Positions 26,458 to 34,618 of a DNA stretch of 64,000 nt are shown one piece after another (positions within the stretch are counted from its first letter, which is position 1; each line of letters starts with the position of its first letter). The position numbers and the translations under genes are program-made. Under the pieces are notes generated by a model. It worked only from the letters and a program-made list of their open reading frames with translations, searched no databases and was not told the origin of the DNA. The stretch comes from Chryseobacterium artocarpi (GTDB taxonomy: Bacteria > Bacteroidota > Bacteroidia > Flavobacteriales > Weeksellaceae): positions 62,001 to 126,000 of the forward strand of contig NZ_MAYH01000023.1 in assembly GCF_001684975.1 (NCBI RefSeq), written 5' to 3'.

Positions 26458-26496
26458 AAAAAGCTCTGAGACTTCTCAGGGCTTTTTGTATTTTTG
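26458..26496 (+). promoter_or_regulatory. Terminator-promoter cassette, copy 2
   Basis: Hairpin AGCTCTGAGA / TCTCAGGGCT, T run, then TATTTTTG (26489-26496), 22 nt before the ATG at 26519. Layout and sequence repeat those at 25037-25076. Confidence 0.75.
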
Positions 26497-26518
26497 GAAA
26501 TATTTTTATATAATAACC

Positions 26519-27172
26519 ATGAAAAAACTCTTATTAGCAGGTGCAATCGCGCTTTCTGGACTTTCTAATGCTCAAATGACTAAAGGTGTTTGGGTAGTAA
26601 GTGGAAACACCGGACTAGGTTTTAATAATGTTACAACTACTACTAAAGTGGGGGATAAGTCCGTTGATATACCTAAAACAAATACTTTTTCCGTAACTCC
26701 TTCGGTGGGATATTTTATAATCGATAAACTCGCAGTTGGGATTGATTTAGGATATGTCAATACTAGAACTACCTATGAACGCTCTAAAAATACAGATACT
26801 TCTTTTTCAATAATACCTACAGGTACTTATTATTTTACTAATTCCAGTAAAATTGTTCCGTTTTTAGGAGCAGGTATTGGGTATGTGTCAAATACAACAA
26901 AGATTCGTAGCAGAGATAACAATGTAATTCCTAATACCTTGATTGTGCTTGATCAATCATCAACAATAGATGGTTTAGCATGGAAAGTGAAAGGAGGAAT
27001 AACGTATATGGCAACTCAACATTTAGGAATTAATTTAGGGGTTTCTTATGACCAGTTTTCACATAAAGATACTTTTATGAATCAAGAGGTTAAGTCGCGT
27101 TTTAAGACTTTCGGTGTGAATGTTGGTTTTTCTTATTTCATTAAAGGAAAAGTACAGAAATCTGATAAATAA
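26519..27172 (+). CDS. Outer-membrane beta-barrel protein, type B
   Basis: A 217-residue protein when started at 26519 (signal peptide KKLLLAGAIALSGLSNAQ); the upstream ATG at 26486 falls in the promoter and is rejected. It is the closest paralogue of the preceding protein. Strands are conserved, for example TFSVTPSVGYFIIDKLAVG and FGVNVGFSYFIKGK, while the longest loop (TKIRSRDNNVIPNTLIVLDQ) is different. This pattern fits recent duplication with fast change of surface loops. Confidence 0.85.
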   Translation: MKKLLLAGAIALSGLSNAQMTKGVWVVSGNTGLGFNNVTTTTKVGDKSVDIPKTNTFSVTPSVGYFIIDKLAVGIDLGYVNTRTTYERSKNTDTSFSIIPTGTYYFTNSSKIVPFLGAGIGYVSNTTKIRSRDNNVIPNTLIVLDQSSTIDGLAWKVKGGITYMATQHLGINLGVSYDQFSHKDTFMNQEVKSRFKTFGVNVGFSYFIKGKVQKSDK

Positions 27173-27199
27173 TATATTTATTTAAAGGAGATAAAAACA

Positions 27200-27230
27200 A
27201 AAATCCGACTCAATTTTGAGTCGGATTTTA
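27200..27230. terminator. Bidirectional terminator
   Basis: Stem AAATCCGACTC / GAGTCGGATTT flanked by A and T runs, between the convergent barrel gene and ffh. Confidence 0.9.
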
Positions 27231-27253
27231 TATTTATAGCTGATGTTTTTAAA

Positions 27254-28615
27254 TTATTTTCCAAACATTCCACCCATTCCAGGCATATTTGGCATCTTGC
27301 TCATCATCTGCATCATTTGCTTTCCTTGAGGTCCCTGCATCATCTTCATCATCTTACCCATCTGATCGAATTGTTTCATCAATTGGTTTACATCTTCAAT
27401 CTTTCTTCCAGCCCCTCTTGCAATTCTATTCTTTCTCTGTGTGTTGATAATAGAAGGTTTTCTTCTTTCTTCAGGCGTCATAGAGTAAATAATAGCTTCA
27501 ATATGTTTAAATGCATCATCGCTGATCTCTACATCTTTGATTGCTTTTCCAACCCCAGGAATCATTCCCATCAAATCCTTCATGTTACCCATTTTCTTGA
27601 TCTGATTGATTTGCTTAAGGAAATCGTCAAAACCGAACTCGTTTTTAGCAATTTTCTTGTGAAGTTTTTTAGCTTCTTCCTCATCAAACTGCTCCTGAGC
27701 TCTTTCTACTAAGGAAACAACGTCTCCCATTCCTAAGATTCTGTCTGCCATCCTTTCAGGGTAGAAAAGATCTAAAGCTTCCATTTTCTCTCCTGTAGAA
27801 ATAAATTTGATTGGTTTTTCAACCACAGAACGGATTGTTAAAGCAGCTCCACCTCTTGTATCACCATCTAGTTTAGTAAGAACAACTCCATCAAAGTTTA
27901 GCGCTTCATTGAACGCTTTAGCCGTATTCACAGCATCCTGACCTGTCATGGAGTCTACTACGAAAAGAGTTTCTTGCGGCTTGATGAAATAATGTACAGA
28001 TTTGATCTCGTTCATCATCTGCTCATCAATCGCTAAACGACCTGCCGTATCCACAATTACTACATCATGGTTGTTTGCCTTTGCAAAATTAATCGCGTTT
28101 TCAGCAATAGTAGAAGGGTTTGTAGATCCTTCTTCAGTATAAACAGGAACATTAATCTGTCCTCCTAATACTTTCAGCTGATCGATTGCAGCAGGACGGT
28201 AAACGTCACAAGCTACTAATAAAGGCTTTTTATTTCTTTTTGTTTGTAAATAATTAGCAAGTTTTCCAGAGAAAGTAGTCTTACCAGAACCCTGAAGACC
28301 TGCAATAAGGATTACAGATGGCTTCCCGGAAAGATTAATCCCTTCCTGAGAGCCTCCCATCAGGTCCACTAGCTCATCGTGAACGATTTTTGTCATCAAC
28401 TGCCCTGGAGTAAGGGAAGTAAGAACATTTTCGCCTAATGCTTTATCCTGAACTCTTTTAGTAAGATCCTTTGCAACTTTATAGTTAACGTCGGCATCCA
28501 CCAATGCTCTACGGATTTCCTTTACGGTTTCCGCTACATTGATTTCAGTAATTTTTCCACGTCCGGAAATATTATGTAATGCCTTATCTAATTTATCCTG
28601 TAAACTATTAAACAT
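27254..28615 (-). CDS. ffh: Signal recognition particle protein Ffh
   Basis: A 453-residue SRP GTPase that targets ribosome-nascent chains to FtsY and the Sec translocon. N domain (about 1-95), G domain with GLQGSGKTT (about 106-114), DTAGR and TKLDGDTRGG, and a C-terminal Met-rich M domain (KMMKMMQ, KQMMQMMSKMPNMPGMGG). The length is typical. 4.5S RNA is not visible nearby. It is a single gene. Confidence 0.97.
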   Translation of the reverse strand: MFNSLQDKLDKALHNISGRGKITEINVAETVKEIRRALVDADVNYKVAKDLTKRVQDKALGENVLTSLTPGQLMTKIVHDELVDLMGGSQEGINLSGKPSVILIAGLQGSGKTTFSGKLANYLQTKRNKKPLLVACDVYRPAAIDQLKVLGGQINVPVYTEEGSTNPSTIAENAINFAKANNHDVVIVDTAGRLAIDEQMMNEIKSVHYFIKPQETLFVVDSMTGQDAVNTAKAFNEALNFDGVVLTKLDGDTRGGAALTIRSVVEKPIKFISTGEKMEALDLFYPERMADRILGMGDVVSLVERAQEQFDEEEAKKLHKKIAKNEFGFDDFLKQINQIKKMGNMKDLMGMIPGVGKAIKDVEISDDAFKHIEAIIYSMTPEERRKPSIINTQRKNRIARGAGRKIEDVNQLMKQFDQMGKMMKMMQGPQGKQMMQMMSKMPNMPGMGGMFGK

Positions 28616-28700
28616 ATTTATTGTAAATTATAGGTTTGCAAAAATAAGGAATTTTTGAGAAATCTGAGTATGATATCCTTAATATTATAAGGATTTGATT

Positions 28701-28870
28701 GAAGTTGGAAGCTGGAAGCGGGGAGAAGGATGTTTTTTGAGGTCGATAGTAGTAAATAAGGTTTTTAATAATATATAAAGTAAGAGTTTTGGATTATTTT
28801 AATAAAACGAGCTGAATTGCGGTGTTGTAGAATAGTAACTTCCATCATCCAGCTCCCAGCTTCCTTCCTT
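28701..28870. repeat. Intergenic inverted repeat with GGAAGCTGG arms
   Basis: The left arm at 28701-28730 contains GGAAGCTGGAAGCGGG. The right arm at 28838-28870, read on the other strand, contains GGAAGCTGGGAGCTGG. The centre is A+T-rich and non-coding. It occupies most of the gap between ffh and the 28926 gene. Confidence 0.5.
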
Positions 28871-28891
28871 ATATAGATATAGAAGAATTCT

Positions 28892-28921
28892 TTTGTTTCA
28901 GAAATTATAATCCTATTTTTG
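28892..28921 (+). promoter_or_regulatory. Promoter giving a nearly leaderless message
   Basis: TTTG (28892-28895), 18 nt, TATTTTTG (28914-28921). The ATG at 28926 is only 4 nt after the -7 element, so transcription would start at or next to the start codon. Confidence 0.7.
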
Positions 28922-28925
28922 CAGC

Positions 28926-29195
28926 ATGAATTTTCTTGATAGTTTTATTATTGTATTATTAATAGCATTGCTTAATATAATAGTATATATAATATTTAAA
29001 AAGTATTTATACGGAAAACAGGATGCAGGAATGAGGTTTCTGGTCATTAATCTCTCTAAAGACCTGGTTTGGCTTATTGCTTCTTTAATAATAATAGAGA
29101 AGACTAAGGCTAATTTTCTCTTTATAGTGATCTGTTTTCTAGTTGCATCCTTCCTTATTTATTTACCCATAATAAAACTCATTAATAAGTCTTGA
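28926..29195 (+). CDS. Small membrane protein upstream of ATP synthase genes
   Basis: An 89-residue protein with about three hydrophobic segments (IIVLLIALLNIIVYIIF, LSKDLVWLIASLIII, FIVICFLVASFLIYLPII). Its place just before atpB matches the AtpI/AtpZ-type accessory genes of other bacteria, and Flavobacteria often keep a small hydrophobic gene here. Sequence similarity to AtpI is not convincing by eye, so the link is by position. It has its own promoter, as does atpB. Confidence 0.65.
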   Translation: MNFLDSFIIVLLIALLNIIVYIIFKKYLYGKQDAGMRFLVINLSKDLVWLIASLIIIEKTKANFLFIVICFLVASFLIYLPIIKLINKS

Positions 29196-29226
29196 TTTTT
29201 TTGATGATAAAAATCAATTTTTAGTA

Positions 29227-29257
29227 TTGGTAAAGTTTAATAAAATCGATATATTTG
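29227..29257 (+). promoter_or_regulatory. Promoter of the atpBEFHAG operon
   Basis: TTG (29227-29229), 20 nt, TATATTTG (29250-29257), 20 nt before atpB. It is a close consensus match. Confidence 0.8.
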
Positions 29258-29277
29258 CACACGATTAAAAAAGAGAT

Positions 29278-30405
29278 ATGAACAGAAAATTTTCTTCATT
29301 ATTTTTCGCATTTTTATTTGTGTTTATAAGCGGTTTAGCTTGTGCTCAACACGAATCTGAAGGAGAGAAATCAGCGGAAAAAGTAGAGAACAAAGAAGCG
29401 AAAGATGGCTTCAATGCGACTACGATGATCATGGAACACATTGGTGATTCTAATGAATGGCATTTATGGACAACTAAAGATGACAGTGGTGAAGAGCATC
29501 ACGTTTCTATCCCTTTGCCTGTTATCATTAAAGATAATGAAGGATGGCATACTTTTCTTTCTAGCAGTATTGCTCACGGACACGAACACGATGGGTATAC
29601 TTTAGAACACGGGCAGGTAGTTTCTACTAAAGGTGTTGAAAAAGCTACATTATTTTCAATCATCAGTGGAAAGCAAAAATCAAACGAAGTATTTTTTGAT
29701 CTTTCAGTAACAAAAAATGCAGCTTCAATGTTCTTGTCAGTGCTTTTTATGGCAGTAGTGTTCATAGGAATGGCAAGAAACTATAAGAAATCACAACTTC
29801 CAAAAGGTATCGGGAAATTTATGGAACCAGTGATTGTGTTTATCAGAGACGAGGTGGCTATTCCAAACATCGGGTCTGTTAAATATAAAAGATACATGCC
29901 TTATTTATTAACTGCATTTTTCTTTATCTGGATTAACAACTTATTTGGATTAATTCCTTTCTTCCCTTTCGGAGCTAACCTTACAGGTAACATTGCGATC
30001 ACAGCAGTATTAGCAATCATTACCTTATTAATTACATTATTCAGTGCGAATAAAGATTACTGGAAACACATCTTTATGCCGCCGGTTCCAATCTTATTGT
30101 ATCCAATTATGGTTCCAATTGAGATTATCGGAATCTTCACAAAGCCTTTCGCTTTAATGATGCGACTTTTCGCTAACGTTACAGCGGGACACATTATGAT
30201 CTTGGCGATCGTTTCATTGATCTTCATTTTCAAAACACCATTATTAGGATTTGCATCTGTACCATTAGCATTATTCGTTTCAGTACTGGAATTATTGGTA
30301 GCAGCATTGCAGGCATATATCTTCACTGTATTATCCGCACTATTTATCGGAATTGCAGTTGCAGAGCACGAACATGAGCACGGTCACGAAGAGCACGCTC
30401 ACTAA
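29278..30405 (+). CDS. atpB: ATP synthase F0 subunit a
   Basis: A 375-residue proton-channel subunit. It is longer than the E. coli protein because of an N-terminal signal peptide (SLFFAFLFVFISGLACAQ) and a hydrophilic His/Glu-rich domain to about residue 140, as is usual in Bacteroidetes. The membrane part includes the MMRLFANVTAGH motif with the essential Arg296. The C-terminus is His/Glu-rich (EHEHEHGHEEHAH). It is first in the operon. Confidence 0.96.
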   Translation: MNRKFSSLFFAFLFVFISGLACAQHESEGEKSAEKVENKEAKDGFNATTMIMEHIGDSNEWHLWTTKDDSGEEHHVSIPLPVIIKDNEGWHTFLSSSIAHGHEHDGYTLEHGQVVSTKGVEKATLFSIISGKQKSNEVFFDLSVTKNAASMFLSVLFMAVVFIGMARNYKKSQLPKGIGKFMEPVIVFIRDEVAIPNIGSVKYKRYMPYLLTAFFFIWINNLFGLIPFFPFGANLTGNIAITAVLAIITLLITLFSANKDYWKHIFMPPVPILLYPIMVPIEIIGIFTKPFALMMRLFANVTAGHIMILAIVSLIFIFKTPLLGFASVPLALFVSVLELLVAALQAYIFTVLSALFIGIAVAEHEHEHGHEEHAH

Positions 30406-30456
30406 TTAAAAGAAAGAATTTAAAAATAATTTTTTAACTAATATAATTTATTTATT

Positions 30457-30675
30457 ATGGATTTATCAACAGGAGCAGGATTAATTTACGTAGGTATCGG
30501 TTTAGCAGTACTAGGTGTAGGTCTAGGTATCGGTAAAATCGGTGGTCACGCAATGGACGCTATCGCTAGACAACCAGAACAAGCTGGTAAGATTCAAGGA
30601 GCAATGCTTATCGCTGCTGGTCTTATTGAAGGTGCTGGTCTTATCGCGATCATCTTTGGTGCTTTCATCAAGTAA
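30457..30675 (+). CDS. atpE: ATP synthase F0 subunit c
   Basis: A 72-residue double-helix hairpin that forms the rotor ring. GVGLGIG (20-26) is the packing motif, RQP (38-40) is the F1-facing loop, and the ion-binding carboxylate is Glu58 in LIEGAG. Residue 59 is Gly, not the Ser/Thr found after the Glu in Na+-binding rings, so H+ coupling is more likely (inference). A strong hairpin follows the gene. Confidence 0.97.
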   Translation: MDLSTGAGLIYVGIGLAVLGVGLGIGKIGGHAMDAIARQPEQAGKIQGAMLIAAGLIEGAGLIAIIFGAFIK

Positions 30676-30691
30676 TCTATCCTCAAAAAAC

Positions 30692-30733
30692 ATTCTTAGC
30701 AGTAAAGCGGTTGGCTGCTGCTAAGAATTTTTT
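30692..30733 (+). terminator. Hairpin with T run between atpE and atpF
   Basis: Perfect 11-bp stem ATTCTTAGCAG (30692-30702) / CTGCTAAGAAT (30718-30728), followed by six T. It has the form of an intrinsic terminator yet lies inside the atp operon, 45 nt before atpF. A partial terminator or mRNA stabiliser is more plausible than a full stop, as no other strong promoter is seen before atpF. Confidence 0.75.
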
Positions 30734-30778
30734 AAAAAACAATCCATAAAATAACATTTAAAAAAAGAATTTACAGAT

Positions 30779-31273
30779 ATGGGAATTATTGAACCTGGAA
30801 TTGGACTTTTGTTTTGGATGACCCTTACTTTTGTTATCCTATTATTTCTTCTAGCTAAATTCGCTTGGAAACCAATTGTAAATGCTGTTAATGAAAGAGA
30901 AACTTCTATCGTTGATGCATTAAACCAAGCTAAATTGGCTAAAAAAGAGATGGAAGATCTTAAAGCTGACAACGAAAGAATCATTCGTGAAGCTAAAATC
31001 GAAAGAGACGCTATCCTTAAAGAAGCTAGAGAAATTAAAGACAGAATCGTAGGTGAAGCTAAAGATGTTGCTAAAGCTGAAGGAGATAAACTTATCGAAG
31101 CTGCTAAGCAAACTATCAACGCTGAGAAAAATGCTGCAATGGCAGACATCAAAACTCAAATTGGTGCTTTATCTGTAAACATTGCAGAATCTATCTTGAA
31201 ACAAAAGTTAGATAACACGGAAGCTCAAAACGAATTAGTTCAAAATTATATCAACAAATCTAACCTTAACTAA
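30779..31273 (+). CDS. atpF: ATP synthase F0 subunit b
   Basis: A 164-residue stator protein: one N-terminal membrane helix (GLLFWMTLTFVILLFLLAKFAW) and a long charged coiled coil (about 30-150, with KAEGDKLIEAAKQTINAE). It anchors F1 through delta. It is 2 nt from atpH. The regular coiled coil gives a shadow ORF on the other strand. Confidence 0.95.
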   Translation: MGIIEPGIGLLFWMTLTFVILLFLLAKFAWKPIVNAVNERETSIVDALNQAKLAKKEMEDLKADNERIIREAKIERDAILKEAREIKDRIVGEAKDVAKAEGDKLIEAAKQTINAEKNAAMADIKTQIGALSVNIAESILKQKLDNTEAQNELVQNYINKSNLN

Positions 31274-31275
31274 GA

Positions 31276-31815
31276 ATGCTTACATCTAAAGTAGCGAAAA
31301 GATACGCACAGGGTTTACTTGATTTCACGAATGAATCAGGTCAGACAGCTGCCGTGTTTTCTGAAATGAAAGATGTAGTGAAGATCATGATTGAATCTAA
31401 GGATTTGAACAAATTCTTCCTTACGCCTTACATTGATGCAAAAAAGAAAATAGAGGTAGCAAACGAAATTTTCAAAGGTTTATCAGCATCTTCCCAGAAT
31501 TTGATCAGATTGGTTATTAAACACGGACGTGAGAACCAATTAAAAAATATCGCTCAGGAATTCATCAACAAAGTTGAAGATATCAATGGAGTACAAAGAG
31601 TTACTTTAACTACGGCTACTCAGCTTTCCAAAGAGAATATTGATCAAATCCTAAGATCTACCAACTTGGTAAATGCAAACTCAAACTTCGATTTGAAAGT
31701 AAACATCAACCAAGATATTTTAGGTGGATATATCCTAAGAGTAGGAGACCAGCAGGTAGACGCGTCTGTGAAGACAAAATTGAACCAAGTTAAAAAAGAT
31801 TTCCAATTAAATTAA
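31276..31815 (+). CDS. atpH: ATP synthase F1 subunit delta
   Basis: A 179-residue stator subunit; the N-terminal helical domain has [12 protein letters not shown], and the C-terminal part has the family motif [23 protein letters not shown] (the last third). It joins subunit b to the alpha subunits. It sits 16 nt before atpA. Confidence 0.95.
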   Translation: MLTSKVAKRYAQGLLDFTNESGQTAAVFSEMKDVVKIMIESKDLNKFFLTPYIDAKKKIEVANEIFKGLSASSQNLIRLVIKHGRENQLKNIAQEFINKVEDINGVQRVTLTTATQLSKENIDQILRSTNLVNANSNFDLKVNINQDILGGYILRVGDQQVDASVKTKLNQVKKDFQLN

Positions 31816-31831
31816 GAAAAACAACCATACA

Positions 31832-33409
31832 ATGGCAGAAATAAATCCGGCAGAAGTATCTGCGATCTTAAAACAGCAATTGGCCAACTTCGATACTCAA
31901 TCAAACGTTGAGGAAGTAGGTACAGTTTTAACCATCGGTGATGGTATTGCTCGTGTATACGGGTTAGAAAACGTACAATACGGAGAGTTGGTGAAATTTT
32001 CTAGTGATGTAGAAGGTATTGTACTTAACCTTGAAGAAGACAACGTAGGTGTTGCTCTACTTGGTGAAAGTAAATTAGTAAAAGAAGGGGATACAGTAAG
32101 AAGAACAAACAGAATCTCTTCTATCAAAGTAGGAGAAGGAATGTTAGGAAGAGTAGTGGATACTCTTGGTAACCCTATCGATGGTAAAGGTCCTATCACA
32201 GGAGATTTATACGAAATGCCATTAGAAAGAAAAGCTCCTGGAGTTATCTACAGACAACCGGTAACTGAACCTTTACAGTCAGGTATCGTTGCGATCGACT
32301 CTATGATTCCTGTAGGAAGAGGACAAAGAGAGCTTATCATCGGTGACAGACAAACAGGTAAAACTACTGTTGCGATCGATACGATCATCAACCAAAAAGA
32401 ATTCTTTGATGCTGGTAAACCAGTATATTGTATATATGTTGCTATCGGTCAGAAAGCTTCTACTGTAGCACAAATCGTTAAAACTCTTTCTGATAAAGGA
32501 GCTTTAGCATATACTGTAATCGTTGCAGCTAATGCTTCAGATCCAGTTCCAATGCAGGTATACTCTGCGATGGCAGGTGCTGCTATCGGTGAGTTCTTCA
32601 GAGATACAGGTAGACCAGCGCTTATCGTTTATGATGATTTATCTAAACAAGCTGTTGCTTACCGTGAGCTTTCTCTACTATTAAGAAGACCACCGGGTCG
32701 TGAGGCTTATCCTGGAGACGTTTTCTATCTTCACTCAAGACTATTGGAGAGAGCTGCGAAAGTAATTGCTGACGATAATATCGCTAAGCAAATGAATGAC
32801 TTACCAGAGTCTCTTAAGCCAATCGTGAAAGGAGGTGGTTCATTAACTGCTCTTCCAATCATCGAAACTCAGGCAGGTGACGTTTCTGCATATATCCCAA
32901 CTAACGTAATCTCTATTACAGACGGACAGATCTTCTTGGAGTCTGATCTATTCAACTCAGGGGTGCGTCCGGCGATCAATGTTGGTATCTCTGTATCAAG
33001 GGTAGGAGGTAACGCTCAGATCAAATCAATGAAAAAAGTATCTGGTACATTAAAACTTGACCAGGCTCAATATAAAGAATTAGAAGCGTTTGCTAAGTTC
33101 GGATCTGACCTTGATGCTTCTACGTTAGCAGTAATCTCTAAAGGAGAAAGAAACGTAGAGCTTCTTAAGCAACCAGTTAACTCTCCACTTCCAGTTGATA
33201 GCCAAGTAGCTATGATCTATGCTGGTACTGAGAACTTATTGAGAAACGTTCCATTGAACAAGATTAAAGAATTCCAACACGAATATATCGAGTTCCTAAG
33301 ATCTAAGCACCCTGATACTATGGCTGCTATCAAATCTGGAAAAATCGATAACGATATTACAGGTGTTCTTAAGCAGGCAGCTAATGATTTAGCTTCTAAA
33401 TACAACTAA
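31832..33409 (+). CDS. atpA: ATP synthase F1 subunit alpha
   Basis: A 525-residue non-catalytic nucleotide-binding subunit. Walker A GDRQTGKT is at 171-178, and [22 protein letters not shown] is the conserved central block; [12 protein letters not shown] and the visible Arg in ISVSRVGG are also typical. The length is normal. The gap after it to atpG holds a repeat (33421-33477). Confidence 0.98.
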   Translation: MAEINPAEVSAILKQQLANFDTQSNVEEVGTVLTIGDGIARVYGLENVQYGELVKFSSDVEGIVLNLEEDNVGVALLGESKLVKEGDTVRRTNRISSIKVGEGMLGRVVDTLGNPIDGKGPITGDLYEMPLERKAPGVIYRQPVTEPLQSGIVAIDSMIPVGRGQRELIIGDRQTGKTTVAIDTIINQKEFFDAGKPVYCIYVAIGQKASTVAQIVKTLSDKGALAYTVIVAANASDPVPMQVYSAMAGAAIGEFFRDTGRPALIVYDDLSKQAVAYRELSLLLRRPPGREAYPGDVFYLHSRLLERAAKVIADDNIAKQMNDLPESLKPIVKGGGSLTALPIIETQAGDVSAYIPTNVISITDGQIFLESDLFNSGVRPAINVGISVSRVGGNAQIKSMKKVSGTLKLDQAQYKELEAFAKFGSDLDASTLAVISKGERNVELLKQPVNSPLPVDSQVAMIYAGTENLLRNVPLNKIKEFQHEYIEFLRSKHPDTMAAIKSGKIDNDITGVLKQAANDLASKYN

Positions 33410-33420
33410 AAAAATTCAAT

Positions 33421-33477
33421 GTTTAAGGTTTAAAATGTAAGTTTTAAGCCTTAAACTTTAGACCTTAAACTTTGAAC
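33421..33477. repeat. Inverted repeat between atpA and atpG
   Basis: Composed of GTTTAAGGTTTAAA, TTTTAAGCCTTAAA and, inverted, TTTAGACCTTAAAC. It can fold into alternative hairpins in the mRNA. It is intergenic and probably a dispersed element. Confidence 0.55.
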
Positions 33478-33485
33478 CCAAATTA

Positions 33486-34349
33486 ATGGCAAACTTAAAA
33501 GAAATACGAGGCAGAATTACGTCAATTTCATCTACGATGCAGATTACACGTGCTATGAAAATGGTTTCCGCGGCGAAACTTAAAAAAGCACAGGACGCAA
33601 TCGTAATGTTAAGACCTTATTCTGAAAAATTACAGGAGCTTATCCAGAATGTAAATTCTAGCTCTGATCCTGACCAGGTTTCTGTATATGCTCAGAAAAG
33701 AGAGGTTAAAAGAATACTTTTCATCGCTGTTACTTCAAACAGAGGTCTTGCGGGAGCTTTTAACTCTTCAATCGTAAAAGAGCTTAACCTTCAGTTCCAG
33801 AACAACTCTCAGTATGAGATTGAAGTTCTTCCTGTAGGGAAAAAAGTATATGATGCTGTAAGAAGAAATCGTTCAGTATATACTAATGGAAGTTCTGTTT
33901 ATGATAACCTGAGCTTTGATTCAGTTGCTCATATCACTGAAGGTGTTATGACAAGCTTCAAAGAAGGTAAATTTGACGAAGTTTATGTTATCTATAACAA
34001 ATTCGTTAATGCAGCTACTCAGGAAGTAACTACAGAACAACTTCTTCCAATCTCAATGCCTGAAACTACAGAACCACAGGTTGAAACAGATTATATCTTT
34101 GAACCTAACAGAGCTGAGATCTTGGATAACTTGATTCCAAAATCTATCAAAACTCAGGTTTTCAAAGCAATCTTAGATTCAGTAGCATCTGAGCACGGAG
34201 CGAGAATGACTGCAATGCATAAAGCTACAGATAACGCAGAAGCTTTGAGAAATGATCTTAAGATCTTCTACAACAAAGCAAGACAGGCTGCAATTACCAA
34301 CGAAATCTTGGAAATTGTTTCCGGAGCAGAAGCTTTAAAAAATTCGTAA
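33486..34349 (+). CDS. atpG: ATP synthase F1 subunit gamma
   Basis: A 287-residue rotor subunit. N-terminal MANLKEIRGRITSISSTMQIT and AMKMVSAAKLKKAQ, plus the C-terminal RQAAITNEILEIVSGAEAL, are the hallmark helices. It is the last gene: beta and epsilon (atpD, atpC) are not here, so they lie elsewhere, as is common in this phylum. It is followed by a strong terminator. Confidence 0.97.
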   Translation: MANLKEIRGRITSISSTMQITRAMKMVSAAKLKKAQDAIVMLRPYSEKLQELIQNVNSSSDPDQVSVYAQKREVKRILFIAVTSNRGLAGAFNSSIVKELNLQFQNNSQYEIEVLPVGKKVYDAVRRNRSVYTNGSSVYDNLSFDSVAHITEGVMTSFKEGKFDEVYVIYNKFVNAATQEVTTEQLLPISMPETTEPQVETDYIFEPNRAEILDNLIPKSIKTQVFKAILDSVASEHGARMTAMHKATDNAEALRNDLKIFYNKARQAAITNEILEIVSGAEALKNS

Positions 34350-34371
34350 AGAATTATTTTAACATACAATC

Positions 34372-34400
34372 AAAAGCATCGACAATATCGATGCTTTTTT
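34372..34400 (+). terminator. Terminator of the atp operon
   Basis: Stem AAAAGCATCGA / TCGATGCTTTT with loop CAATA, then T run, 23 nt after atpG. The gap to 34618 then holds only A+T-rich sequence and a -7 element. Confidence 0.88.
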
Positions 34401-34582
34401 GTTTTTAAAGGGTGTAAAATTCAATTAAGCACTCAAAAAAGCTTTTTTTTATCTATAAATGAAAAGTACTTCCAATTATTTTTTTTATGGTAAAATAGAC
34501 AGGTTTTAAGATGTTAAATTTTACCTCAAAAATTCCTTTATTGAAATAATCTATCCCCGATTCAGGTTATTTTTATTTTGCA

Positions 34583-34590
34583 TATCTTTG
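34583..34590 (+). promoter_or_regulatory. Candidate -7 element
   Basis: TATCTTTG, 28 nt before the start of the 34619 gene. The -33 region (near 34560) reads TTC rather than TTG. Confidence 0.5.
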
Positions 34591-34618
34591 TACCTAATAA
34601 AATTTATACAACTTCTAA

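Noticed and set aside
22609-27172. Phase-variable promoter inversion
   Set aside because: The repeated cassettes are in direct, not inverted, orientation, and no recombinase gene is present.
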